DNA from: Micromussa lordhowensis
Taxonomy: Eukaryota > Cnidaria > Anthozoa > Scleractinia > Lobophylliidae
DNA: 64,000 nucleotides
NCBI GenBank assembly: GCA_964020085.1
Contig: OZ026605.1
Coordinates: forward strand, 5,384,366-5,448,365
Reading direction: 5' to 3'
Below, one piece after another: positions 25,101 through 33,100 of this stretch. The notes beneath the pieces were generated by a model. That model was given only the letters and a program-made list of their open reading frames with translations. It made no database searches and was not told the origin of the DNA. The position numbers were made by a program, and so were the translations under genes. The number at the start of each line of letters is the position of its first letter. Positions within the stretch are counted from its first letter, which is position 1.

Positions 25101-27266
25101 ATGTTACCAGGAAGGTATCCCGTAAACGTGAAAACAGTCTGAAAGACCAAACGTTCTCCGACTTTCTGTTAGGAAAGGCAATGAGGAAAACAAAACGTTC
25201 TTTACCTGCGCTAAAATGTTCGCGATGTCGGCGATCTGTTGTCATCTGGCAGAGTATAAACTGAAACTGCCTCCAATAATGTTAACAATGTAGAGTATCA
25301 AATGCAAAGGTTGGCTGATTCCTTTGAAATTTTATTCGTAACTTAACAAATTCTTGGAAATAAAGACTGCGTATGTGTTTCACGTTCGTCACAAGTTACA
25401 CCTACTCTGTGACCGAATTCTCTGCTCTATTCTATGATATGTAATTATACTGGAGTTCATCACTATTCATAGCAAATGGTGGTTACACGGATTGGGGACC
25501 ATACGGCAAGTGCTCAAAGACTTGTGGGGGCGGGGTGCAAAGACGAACAAGAACATGTACCAATCCACCACCTTCAAATGGTGGAGAAGACTGCAGTAGA
25601 CTGGGACTAGAAAGTTCCACCAGAGAATGCAACAACCAGGAATGCAAAAGTAAGAGAAATATATGTTATTTGCAGAATTCGCTATCGTGCCCTCTTTGAA
25701 AAAATAAGGCTTGCTATTTATTAACAATTTTTTTGTTTCCATTGAGCACTAAGCTGGATGTCAAGTCGCAAATAAATTCAATACATTTACCACACCATGA
25801 CTGGAATTTCGAAGGACTCGAAAAGAAAGTTGTAAAGAAAACCCACGAGTACACCAAGAAATAATGTCTTCCGAAATGTACAACCTCATTTCTTATTTCT
25901 GTATATTATCTTATAAACGGTTATTATTACCAGTTTAGTTTCGTTTACGGTCAGCATCCATTAGTGTGGAATTGATAAATGGAAGCTGCACAGTTAAAGT
26001 AACGAAGAATATATCTCACTAATATATGTTATAAGCCTCTGTTCTGAAAACATTTATTATGCTTTCAATGACAGAAACGTGGAAGCCAATTGGATGCTAC
26101 CAAAACAGAGGGCGAGCCCTGGGTGAAATCCTGATCAAATTTAAACGTTTTGCCAAGACTTCAACCAAATATAAGCAATGTGTAACCGAGGCTCAAAACC
26201 AAGGGGCCATGCTGTTCGGTTTCGAGGACACCAAATGCTGGACTGGAGAAAATGCAGCAAGCTCTTATGATATGTATGGACTCGCCAAAGGGAAGTGCGA
26301 AACTGCTAAAAACGGCTTGCGTTATGGCTTCATGGCCTCAGAAACAATGTTCGTGTACCAAAAGAAAGAAGGTAGGTAATCAATTTACATGCCCTTTTGG
26401 TTAGTTACTTATTTCTCACGATGCCATCTTTTTTTACCCTTTTATGACTGCCAGCCGGCCATCACTTTTATGAGTGCCGGCAAATCAGCCTAGGAGACCC
26501 TAGCAAAATAATACCCTAGAATGGCCTCGAATCCCATCCAAACGGACTAGTTAAACTCTTTGAACTTTATGCTACGTAAAATGAAGTTATCATCGTCACT
26601 GATTAGCATCCACCCAATCCAATCGCTTGGATTGGATTGGACTTCACCTAGTGTTTGCCTTACTTTAGACGTCTTTAACTGTACCTCTTCTAAATTAGAA
26701 CGTGGAATTTTTTAAAAAAAAATGAAGGGTCAATTTTTTTTCTTTGGAGCTACAGTAGGCACTTTACAATGTAACATTTCGGCTCTATTACTTAGCTGTT
26801 TGTGGGACCGGATATATGAAAACCAATGCCTACCAAAACACGCAAACTTGCACATATAAAATTTATGTAACTTACATACGTATCAAAAAACTACGACAGA
26901 ACAGATAGCGACAATCCTGCCCCCAGATAATTTACTTCTTCCACTCCATATATTAAAGGTGTCTGGCAACAACTTGACTGCTTCAACAATGTATCCCCTA
27001 GCGACGCCTTCGCATTGCCGGAATTATTTGACGGCGGAGTGAGTGCTAAGGGACCTGATGCAATTTTTGACTACTGCAAGGAGAAAGCTGAAGCGTTTGG
27101 TTACAAGATTTTTGGAGCAGACAATAAGAACTGTTGGTCGGGAGAGGACGCTGAGAGTACTTATAACAAATACGGGGAGTCCAAACTGTGCGAGTTCAGC
27201 AAGAAAACCGGCCGTGGGTCTGGACAGGACAAGAATGGAGATGTGTTTGTTTACAAATTGACCTGA
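6401..27266 (+). CDS. Gene A: secreted FA58C6-TSP1x3-cysteine-module protein
   Basis: Twenty-five coding exons (coordinates in the module entries) join in frame to 3906 nt, 1301 aa plus stop. Order: signal peptide, five-residue microexon, six FA58C (discoidin) domains, three TSP1 domains, two tandem WSC-like cysteine modules. All module borders are phase 1, and within each FA58C the two inner introns are phase 0. The set is therefore fully symmetrical and shuffleable. FA58C domains usually bind membranes, glycans or collagen and TSP1 domains bind glycosaminoglycans and proteins. With a signal peptide and no transmembrane or GPI-like tail, a secreted matrix or adhesion role is inferred. It resembles cnidarian FA58C/TSP1 mosaics such as coral coadhesin in module types, but orthology is not established. 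A paralogue (gene B) faces it from the other strand. All introns but one are GT-AG. Confidence 0.85.
7339..7353 (+). CDS. Gene A exon 2: 15-bp microexon
   Basis: Fifteen bases, GATATGCCGAGGAAG, lie between TTTTTTCAG and GTATGT. They encode GYAEE with phase 1 at both ends and join the signal peptide to the first FA58C. Gene B has the same feature (GATATGGCGATGAAG) in the same place, which makes this a real exon rather than chance. Confidence 0.8.
7969..8322. repeat. Dispersed intronic repeat (family R1), copy 1
   Basis: Begins GACCTTAAGCAAACCACGAC and ends near TTGGCGTCGCCGTCGTCATT; the ends are loosely inverted (ACGACGGCAACGGCAACG against its complement). Related copies lie at 46027-46213 and 49184-49470. 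Non-coding and MITE-like. Confidence 0.55.
8554..9666 (+). CDS. Gene A FA58C domain 1 (3 exons)
   Basis: Exons 8554-8621, 8694-8930 and 9519-9666. The domain opens with the first disulfide cysteine (DCDRPLG), then MTASSE. It continues through [28 protein letters not shown] and [14 protein letters not shown], and ends with [14 protein letters not shown], the second disulfide cysteine. These are the standard discoidin/F5-8C beta-barrel landmarks at normal length (about 150 aa). Introns are phase 1-0-0-1. Confidence 0.9.
9838..10260. repeat. Low-complexity TACTTAC/ACAATAC tract with (AAT)n
   Basis: Irregular iteration of ACAATACTTAC-type words, followed by an AAT microsatellite at about 10139-10174 and GCAATGCAATAC words. 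A tract of the same word type in the opposite orientation interrupts the retroelement at 55330-55625. No coding content. Confidence 0.7.
10604..12669 (+). CDS. Gene A FA58C domain 2 (3 exons)
   Basis: Exons 10604-10671, 11447-11683 and 12522-12669. Landmarks: [49 protein letters not shown] and [14 protein letters not shown]. In place of the usual VDLG after the core tryptophan this copy reads VAFLE, so the strand is altered but the fold markers remain. The third exon follows a 0.84-kb intron almost filled by a long foldback. Confidence 0.9.
11336..11440. repeat. TTGA/TTGG microsatellite at a splice acceptor
   Basis: Tandem ATTGATTGATTG words, partly diverged to CTGATTGG and TTTATTGA, run to within a few bases of the acceptor TTGTAG|TGGGAC at 11447, so the repeat occupies the place of the polypyrimidine tract. 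Confidence 0.8.
11767..12327. repeat. Long intronic foldback, about 560 bp
   Basis: AATGTGACATATCAAACGCG at the left end is matched by CGTGTTTGATATATCACATT at the right. Pairing continues through the arms: GTGAGTGACTGATATATG against CATATATCAGTCACTCAC, and GAGAGCTGCATATACTTGAT against its complement. The centre (11971-12136) is itself a palindromic MITE whose sister lies at 45860-46025. Both arms also carry a SINE-like tail (GTGCTAAATACATTTGACAC and AATAAAGTTATTATT). It lies wholly inside the intron 11684-12521 of gene A. Confidence 0.85.
12725..12977. repeat. Dispersed repeat (family R2), copy 1
   Basis: Shares the ATTGGCTAG, GTCCAATCTGAAGTAAGGTC and CAGCTACATGTA words and a terminal GAAGACCGCTCTATT with the copies at 16212-16494 and 49490-49712. 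Non-coding. Confidence 0.5.
13089..15124 (+). CDS. Gene A FA58C domain 3 (3 exons)
   Basis: Exons 13089-13156, 13784-14005 and 14977-15124. Landmarks: [50 protein letters not shown] and [15 protein letters not shown]. The middle exon is 15 nt shorter than in domains 1, 2 and 5, the loss falling in the loop before SWSSK. A GAT/CAT microsatellite (13190-13250) follows the first exon. Confidence 0.9.
13449..13577. repeat. Palindromic MITE-like element
   Basis: TTATTATATGACTGAGAAAATT at the left and AATTTTCTCAGTCATATAAT at the right are inverted copies, with the inner palindrome TTTGCACTGCAGTGCAAA. A solitary end of the same family (ATTATATGACTGAGAAAATC) is near 28250. Confidence 0.75.
15324..15484. 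repeat. Palindromic MITE-like element
   Basis: Arms AATAGAGTTTATGTTC and GAACATAAACTCTATT frame an inner palindrome GACTCATTTTAGCCC/GGGCTAAAATGAGTC with only CGAGCCGCTAGGCGA between. It lies in the intron between domains 3 and 4. Confidence 0.75.
15718..18165 (+). CDS. Gene A FA58C domain 4 (3 exons)
   Basis: Exons 15718-15785, 16549-16791 and 18018-18165. Landmarks: [54 protein letters not shown] and [15 protein letters not shown]. The middle exon is 6 nt longer than in domain 1. The third exon uses a poor acceptor (TTTTACCAAG|ATT) with little pyrimidine before it. Confidence 0.9.
16212..16494. repeat. Dispersed repeat (family R2), copy 2
   Basis: Best-preserved copy. AGCGGTTTTCATTTGAGTGT at the left and ACACTCAATTGAAAACCGCT at the right form terminal inverted repeats. 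The interior holds several ATTGG words. It ends about 55 bp before the middle exon of FA58C domain 4. Confidence 0.65.
18655..21188 (+). CDS. Gene A FA58C domain 5 (3 exons)
   Basis: Exons 18655-18722, 20139-20375 and 21041-21188. Landmarks: [52 protein letters not shown] and [15 protein letters not shown]. The middle exon ends AAACAAG|GCAAGT, a GC donor, the only non-GT donor I found in either gene. The same exon has a weak acceptor (TTTTTTTAAAG). Confidence 0.88.
20515..20802. repeat. 116-bp tandem duplication plus palindrome
   Basis: AGACATTTTTCAGTTTAATA at 20515 recurs at 20631, giving two near-identical tandem copies. The second runs into a palindrome whose arms are TTGGATATGAGATG (20733) and CATCTCATATCCAA (ending 20802). 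Both lie in the intron within FA58C domain 5. Confidence 0.75.
21460..21735. repeat. Degenerate CTGA/CCAA microsatellite
   Basis: ACCAACCAACCAACCAAC passes into about 250 bases of CTGACTGA and CTGTCTGA words. It ends a dozen bases before the acceptor TTTTTTTAG at 21747 of the first exon of FA58C domain 6. Confidence 0.85.
21748..23414 (+). CDS. Gene A FA58C domain 6 (3 exons)
   Basis: Exons 21748-21815, 22599-22829 and 23273-23414. Landmarks: [52 protein letters not shown] and [15 protein letters not shown]. The third exon is 142 nt instead of 148, a length it shares with all the FA58C third exons of gene B. It is the last domain before the TSP1 part. Confidence 0.9.
22404..22570. repeat. 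83-bp tandem duplication
   Basis: AAGTCATGAGTTACTAATAG at 22404 recurs at 22487, and the copies are nearly identical to CCACCCTTATCTAA. The pair ends about 28 bp before the acceptor at 22598. Confidence 0.8.
23808..23895. repeat. Small foldback ending in a 19-G run
   Basis: CCACCCCACATACAATGTTG pairs with CAACATTGTATTGGGTGGGG and is followed by an uninterrupted G run (23877-23895). It lies in the intron before the first TSP1 exon. Confidence 0.75.
24092..24274 (+). CDS. Gene A TSP1 domain 1
   Basis: One exon encodes the full module: [19 protein letters not shown], then the remaining cysteines to ENSCPG. This is the only TSP1 in the window with an intact WxxW (W-G-E-W), the signature for C-mannosylation; CSVTCGG also fits the O-fucosylation pattern. 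The acceptor could be AAG at 24091 or GAG at 24094, which differ by one codon. It is the most diverged TSP1 of the set. Confidence 0.8.
24670..24846 (+). CDS. Gene A TSP1 domain 2
   Basis: A 177-nt phase 1-1 exon between GTGTAG and GTGTAT. It reads [20 protein letters not shown], then the CTNPPP and GGENC stretches, ending NNQRCPG. Six cysteines are in TSP1 spacing. The second tryptophan of WxxW is replaced by tyrosine, while CSKTCGG keeps the O-fucose pattern. Very close to the repeats of gene B. Confidence 0.9.
25473..25649 (+). CDS. Gene A TSP1 domain 3
   Basis: A 177-nt phase 1-1 exon from TTCATAG to GTAAGA, reading [20 protein letters not shown] and ending NNQECK. The end lacks the usual PG, as does the last TSP1 of gene B (NNQECQ), which marks both as the corresponding terminal repeat. 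Confidence 0.9.
26075..26371 (+). CDS. Gene A C-terminal cysteine module W1
   Basis: A 297-nt phase 1-1 exon between GACAG and GTAGGT. It has four cysteines in the pattern W-x4-GCYQN ... YKQC ... [14 protein letters not shown] ... YDMYG ... KC. The next exon repeats the pattern, so this is a genuine tandem domain of about 98 residues. Similar GCY-xx-R-A-L ... YG modules occur in cnidarian and lancelet extracellular proteins. I would call it WSC-like, but I cannot assign a named family with certainty. No function is inferred beyond extracellular binding. Confidence 0.8.
26959..27266 (+). CDS. Gene A C-terminal cysteine module W2 and stop
   Basis: The final coding exon starts after ATTAAAG and reads [10 protein letters not shown] ... 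FDYC ... [14 protein letters not shown] ... [10 protein letters not shown] ... DVFVYKLT, then TGA at 27264-27266. It shares four cysteines and the C-W-[ST]-G-E-[DN]-A core with W1. There is no hydrophobic tail after it, so the protein should be freely secreted. The stop is followed after one base by a donor (TGAG|GTAAGC), pointing to a spliced 3' UTR. Confidence 0.8.
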
Positions 27267-27795
27267 GGTAAGCGGAATAGGCTTAAATCGAAAGAAACCA
27301 TCTTCATTTATTTTAATAAGCAATAAAGCTCTGATATATGTAGTGTAGGTGCCGCGGTCGTCTGTTGTTTGATGTAATATATCAAACTCGAAGAGAGCTC
27401 TAGTGTAGCGTTGTGCTTATTACGAGCTTTGAGATGTTTAAACATGTAGTCAAAGACGGTCCTAAATGTCTAATGTATCTTCTCAATCGAAACTAACACT
27501 GCAAATAAAACGGAGAATTAATAAAATCGTATAAGTCAATCCGGCTAATTAAGATCAGACATCCAAAGAACGTCGCGGTTTCCCTTGGTTAAATGTAATG
27601 AACTGTTAATGTGTCTGAGAAACAATATTGTTGAAAGGTCTGGATTTAAACCCTGGTCAGTGTTGCTATGTCTTGTTACCCATAATCCCATGATCCCACG
27701 GTTCCCCATCGATAACTGACAGCTACCCATCATCTCCCATTGGTTCAGTGAGTTGCATTGGTCTTTAATTATATACATTTTGTCCTTTTTTTTAG

Positions 27796-28090
27796 GACTT
27801 TGGAATTGCAGAAGATTACCAAACCGGGAACAAGCCTAACATAGACAAACGGTGCTGAGATAATTGCTGGGATAATTGGGGGCTCTAACTATAAAATGTA
27901 GTTTTGCTGAAATAAAAAAAAAAAATGATGACGCAAAAAAGCTGCAAGCTGTAAGCTACGTGGATCAATTATATTGGGTTTAATATATTGGGTTTGGGTG
28001 TGAGGTATTTTTGGCAAGATGTAGGGGAAATAAAACTGCCTTATGCGCCTACTGGATGATGATGAAATAAAACTGTTTTGGTTCCAAACC
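27796..28090 (+). other. Gene A probable 3' UTR exon
   Basis: TTTTTTTTTAG|GACTTTGG is a strong acceptor that would pair with the donor just after the stop codon (intron 27268-27795). AATAAA signals lie at 28029-28034 and 28066-28071; a T/G-rich stretch follows the second. The first bases resemble the terminal exon of gene B at 30121. If the intron were retained, an earlier AATAAA at 27322 could end the transcript. Confidence 0.55.
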
Positions 28091-30074
28091 AATTTGAGTG
28101 TTTTTGTCCATCCTTGCGGCACACCCCTTGTCGCAGACGAGAAGATCCCTGTCCAACAGAATTCCTAAGGGAGGGAGGGAGGGGGAGGGAACATGTTAAC
28201 ATGAACACCTATGTTAATGAACGACCAAGTTAGAGTTACCTCATTCATTATATGACTGAGAAAATCACTTCACTTCACAGTACGCGACTAAAATGAAAGC
28301 AAAATTGTGACAAATCAAGTTTAATGAACTTGTACTAAAACCAGGAACACCAAAATAGAAGCATATCGCTAACCACTAACTGTTAACGGCTTCCAGCTGT
28401 AATGCGTAAAAAAATTATACTGGAATGTACCTGCAGATCGCGTAGTACGCGCACAAAACCAAATGCGAGACGCAAATGTTTGACTTACCGGGGAAGTGAC
28501 AGGAAGAAATGTAACGGGCACCGACAAAGTTTTCAAAAAAGATTAAAACAACTCGTGTAACGTTTAAAAACGCGTGGTTACCCCTACATTTTATGTTATG
28601 AAATGGAAGTGGCAAGCCTCTTCAACAGGCACGTGATTAGTTTCTGGCTGTGAGGAAAAACTATTTAGACTGTATTTTGAATAAGAAAAAAGAGAGCTGT
28701 CAGCCCGAACGATAAAAGCATTGTTTTGATGATTTTCTCATTAAAAACATACCAAAAGTGTTTTCTTTTTATGTTACCATTGACCATTTAGCTTAAAGAT
28801 CTTTATAAATGCGTTTGCTTTTCTGTATGTAATGGGGGATTCTAGGAGAATCTGTGGAGAAATATTTTTCCTTCTTTTTTAGAAAAATTCTGACACCATC
28901 CTTTTATTCGAGATTCAAGACTAATCATCTCGGAAAAATGCCTGGCTACCCCCATTTTTTTTCTGGATCCCAATAACCCTTGCTAAGATCTACTTTTTCC
29001 ATATAGTCCTAAATTGGGGGAAAGGACCTTTGTATTTAGTAGGCATCGCCCTTAATCAAATGGACAGAAGTGAAGTTATCAAGAGAATAATTATATTGCA
29101 AGTGAAATTGCAAGTGAACTTATTTCTTTATTTCACAAAGTTGTGTGTATGTTCTCACCATTCTTGTGAGCCTGTTTGCACACACATTTGAATAGAACAA
29201 CACCTTCATTAATTTCGTTAGCTTTTTTATACCTTTTCCCATTACTCTTAATGTCAACTATAAAACAAAAAATCAATGGAATTTTTCTCGATTTGTCTCC
29301 TTTATTTGAAATACTTCTAGAGGATTGCGTCGAGTACCTTCTTTTTTGATGGGTAACGCATATAATACTTGTTGTGGCTTATACCTCCAAAATAGCATTC
29401 AGATAACACTAACGTGTTAATTTTAGATATGAAACCTCGAAAGGTTGTGACAACGACCACTCTAACTTTTATTCCAAAGGCTCCCACCCTAGGAATACTA
29501 CTGGGCGAAGCTCGCCTGGCTTGTGAAAAGGGGTAATTGGGAGATTTTTTGTTGCCTGATAATCACTTGCAACATAGCCCGCATTGCCGGTTTCTTTTTT
29601 TTGTTTGATGATGGTGGGTCTGTGCTGGGATGGGAGGCTGATGGGTTTAGAGGGAGGGGGTATGCAACAAAATATAGCTTCAAAAACTAAAATATGAGTT
29701 AATGTAGTTGTGAGCACGGCATACAATGGTGGGAATTGCTTACATCAGGTATTTCCAACACATTATGTGAATTACCAACATCTTGGATTCCAGAAGGCGT
29801 GAAAACGAAGGGAGGGGTGCGGGGTGAATTTGGGATGGCAAAAAAGACAAAAATTGATTCGAGACTACAGCAGGTCTATTCGAACACCTTTCATTACCCT
29901 TAGATCAATACAATGCCGTTTTAAAATTACGTGCTGATACGATAGTCAACACATACATATTAGCGGGAAACGATTCACTTTCTTGCGTCACCATTCCAAA
30001 CACCCCCAATTCAAGCTACATTTCACAAATCAAAAACCTCGATTACAGTATGAATAAAACCAGCTCTGCTTTGT
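28091..30074. other. Intergenic spacer between the convergent genes
   Basis: No supportable coding exon. It holds a G-rich tract (GGGAGGGAGGGAGGGGGAGGG, 28169-28189) and a lone end of the 13449 MITE family at about 28247. Short minus-strand frames, such as the one at 29469-29726, show no domain signature and no exon borders. Confidence 0.5.
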
Positions 30075-30121
30075 CTACGTCTGCTCTATTTTCAGTTTGG
30101 TAATCCGCTCAGCACCAAGTC
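30075..30121 (-). CDS. Gene B inferred terminal exon
   Basis: A strong acceptor (TTTTTTTTTCTTTTCACAG) precedes GACTTGGTGCTGAGCGGATT. Spliced from the last TSP1 exon in phase 1, it adds about 15 residues ([15 protein letters not shown]) before TAG. The sequence aligns with the 3' UTR exon of gene A (both share GACTT, GATTACCAAAC and TAGACAAA), so it may originally have been non-coding. Whether this splice is used is untested. Confidence 0.4.
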
Positions 30122-33100
30122 CTGTGAAAAGAAAAAAAAACCAGTGTAAGTAGTTAGTCGAGCGGAAAGTAATCGGGAGTGAAGCAGTTCTCGTAAGTTT
30201 GTAATTGTTCTCGTCGTTATAGTGAAGCATCTGTTATTGTTTTGGAGCCAGGGGCATTCTTTCTGTTATTTGTTCTATGGTTCTCTCAAAGGGTATCGAG
30301 CCATTCATGTGATAAGATAATTTGTTTTTTTGAACTGAGTTGATAATGTGAATTGGCCACCCTAAAGAGATTCGGAAGCTGACGTTTCAAGCGTTAGCCC
30401 TTCCTCGAGGCCAATGCATTCGCTCTGACGAAGGGCTAACGCTAGAAACGTCAGCTTTCGAATCTCTTTACGGTGGCCAATTCACATTATCAACGGAGTT
30501 GATAAACCATGTTATCTTGTAATACTTTCCAGCGACGCAGCACCACAGTTTCGTTAGAAATTTACTCCCTCCATTTATTCATGTGATATCTTACGAGAGC
30601 TGCTACCTAACCCAAAGTAGTTACTGCGAGGTATGGACCAAGTTCCTACCACATTTCCTTCTAAGCTGGTCCAAGGGCGAGGCATGAGTAGTCACAAATG
30701 GTGAGTTTACTGTTTCAGTAAATATGACAGCTGTCAAGTGAAGGGAGAGTACGTTTCAGTCCTAGCTTGAAATTATGGGACGCGATGGCCTGGCCCATCG
30801 GTGCAGGAGTATTGTGTCTTCACCCGGGACGGGGTCCTATTCCATGGCAAGCTAATTTTCAGCATTGTTTTGGTTTCCCTGACAATACCGGCCCGTACGG
30901 GAATATATCCCGGTAGCAGAGCTCGTTCTCTGTTTTGGTAGCACCCCACTTACTTCCAAGTTTTTGTCAATTAAAAAAAGGCCACTGAATATTCTAACAA
31001 ATTTAAACACTAAATTGCATGCTGAAGAAATATTTGTGCTTTAATTTTGTGTGATACAAGTATATGTACAAGTGATTATAAGTAATAGATATTTCTTCTC
31101 ATTTCAAGTGATCAGCTTCCAAATAGCAAAATAAAAACAATGCGATTGAAAGTGAAAACTACGACACAAGGTGGAATGAACGAAATCCACCACTTTTCGC
31201 GTCAAACTGCTGCCGGATAAACGCTATTGAAAATACGAATTCGAGACTAAAATGAGAGAATAAACGGTTTTTAATCTTCTCGCTGTTCGGTGTCTCGTTT
31301 GGCATGCCTACGTGCTTTCATGCAAAACAACTTCGCTCGCACGAAAAAATATCACAAAATGTGCATCTTACTTTGGCATTCCTGATTATTGCATTCCCTG
31401 GTAGTGCTGTCGGGTCCCAGTCCTTTGCAGTCCCTTCCACCGTTAGAGGGTGGGGGATTGGTACAAGATCTCTTTCGTGTTTGCTCTCCACCTCCACAAG
31501 TCTTTGAGCACTCTCCGTACGGTCCCCAATCCGAATAACCACCGTTCACTGCGAAAACAGAAAAAAAATAACAAAACTGTGTTAACCCGCAGAGATCTCT
31601 TTCTATGTACTTCACCCCGGGCGTCGTTTATAATGAAATCTACGAGAGAAAAAGTATGAAAAGTCCAGTAAGACGATAAAAATTAAAAGAGCTTGTATAA
31701 AAAGGTAGGTTAAACGTCTCTTAGAAAAATGTTAAAGAACTGTCCAAGGCAACACCTCAAGTCATACGGAATAGTGTTTCACAACCCTCTTCCTGGAACA
31801 CTGGGCAAAAACAAAGGCTCGGTTATCGTATATTTGTAGCCCAGCGTAAGAGTCTTACTTTTACCTAGCTTTTCATATTCCTCTCCAAGCAACACTGGCT
31901 AAAGGATCTTTCTTTGTATGTTTTTTTAAGCCTAGGTCAGGTGTCAAGCTTTAGCCTAGCTCTTCACAAAATAACTCCCAGCCACTCTGAGAAAGGCTTA
32001 CTACCATAAAGAACATCAAGAATTACCGTATATGATCCATTCCCTCAATAAGACATGCGCGGAATCGAGGAAAAATCAAAATAAACATTCAGTCCAAGAT
32101 GATGAATACACATGTCACCAGGGAGGGAATAAGCAATGGAATCCTCACGGAATGGGTATACAGTCATAAAGAATCCAACTTGTGAGGAATATGAAACCTG
32201 CACGCAGAACACTGCTTTTTTACGATGCTGAGGCTTTGGTAAAATAGGAGGCTAGAAGGGGTTTGAGGGATGGGGTATGCAACTTAAGGTGCCGAACACA
32301 GTTTTCAAGTGCCTATGTCTAATTCACCATAACTTTTAAACTATTTATGCTTTGGCGCCCATTTTTTGCAAGAGTCAAGGCTGATTACAGAAGTATGTAT
32401 TCTCACATTTTGACTAGGGCGTGTGCTGTTGCCATGGCAATGGGGCTGGTTGAAAACAAGACTTAAATAATGGTTATTGTTTATTTAAAAAGGATCCAGT
32501 CGTTAGATTGTTTTTATATTTGGCACTCTAAGAATTGATGTTAAATCCCTTCTGTCAACACGGTTCTAATAAAATTTTGACATAGGCGATTTTCGTAATT
32601 CGCCGTTAATCGTTTTCTGTATTATTAAAAATCCCCTATGTCAAAATACAAGATTTTTTTTCATAGATCATTCACGTGGTCTCTGATCTATTTTTCTGCC
32701 AAATTTCTTGAAATTCTAACGACTGGATCGTTAGAAATCGGCATGTTTCTGCTAAAGCATCGGTCTCAATTTTTCGAGCAAATGCGCATGCGTCGCATTT
32801 AACTGGGTTCTTTCGGTAACAAACAAAACCTGAACATTGCTGGGTTCTTTGCATCGTTACCTTTTCTAGCATATCTTTGTAATAAAAGACTAAAGCTATC
32901 AATACACTGCGTTCAATTATAGAGAAAATTAACACAGATTGTGCGGGTGTTGAGTAAATAAAATGATCGCTCTACTGACGGCATGTTTGTGAAATCCTTG
33001 TGCACATGTTAAATGTTGCATCAGCAAAAGCACGTGCGAAAACTGTGTTCGGCCACCTTAACCAAGAGTCTAGATCATGGTCTCCTAAACTAACGTAGCT

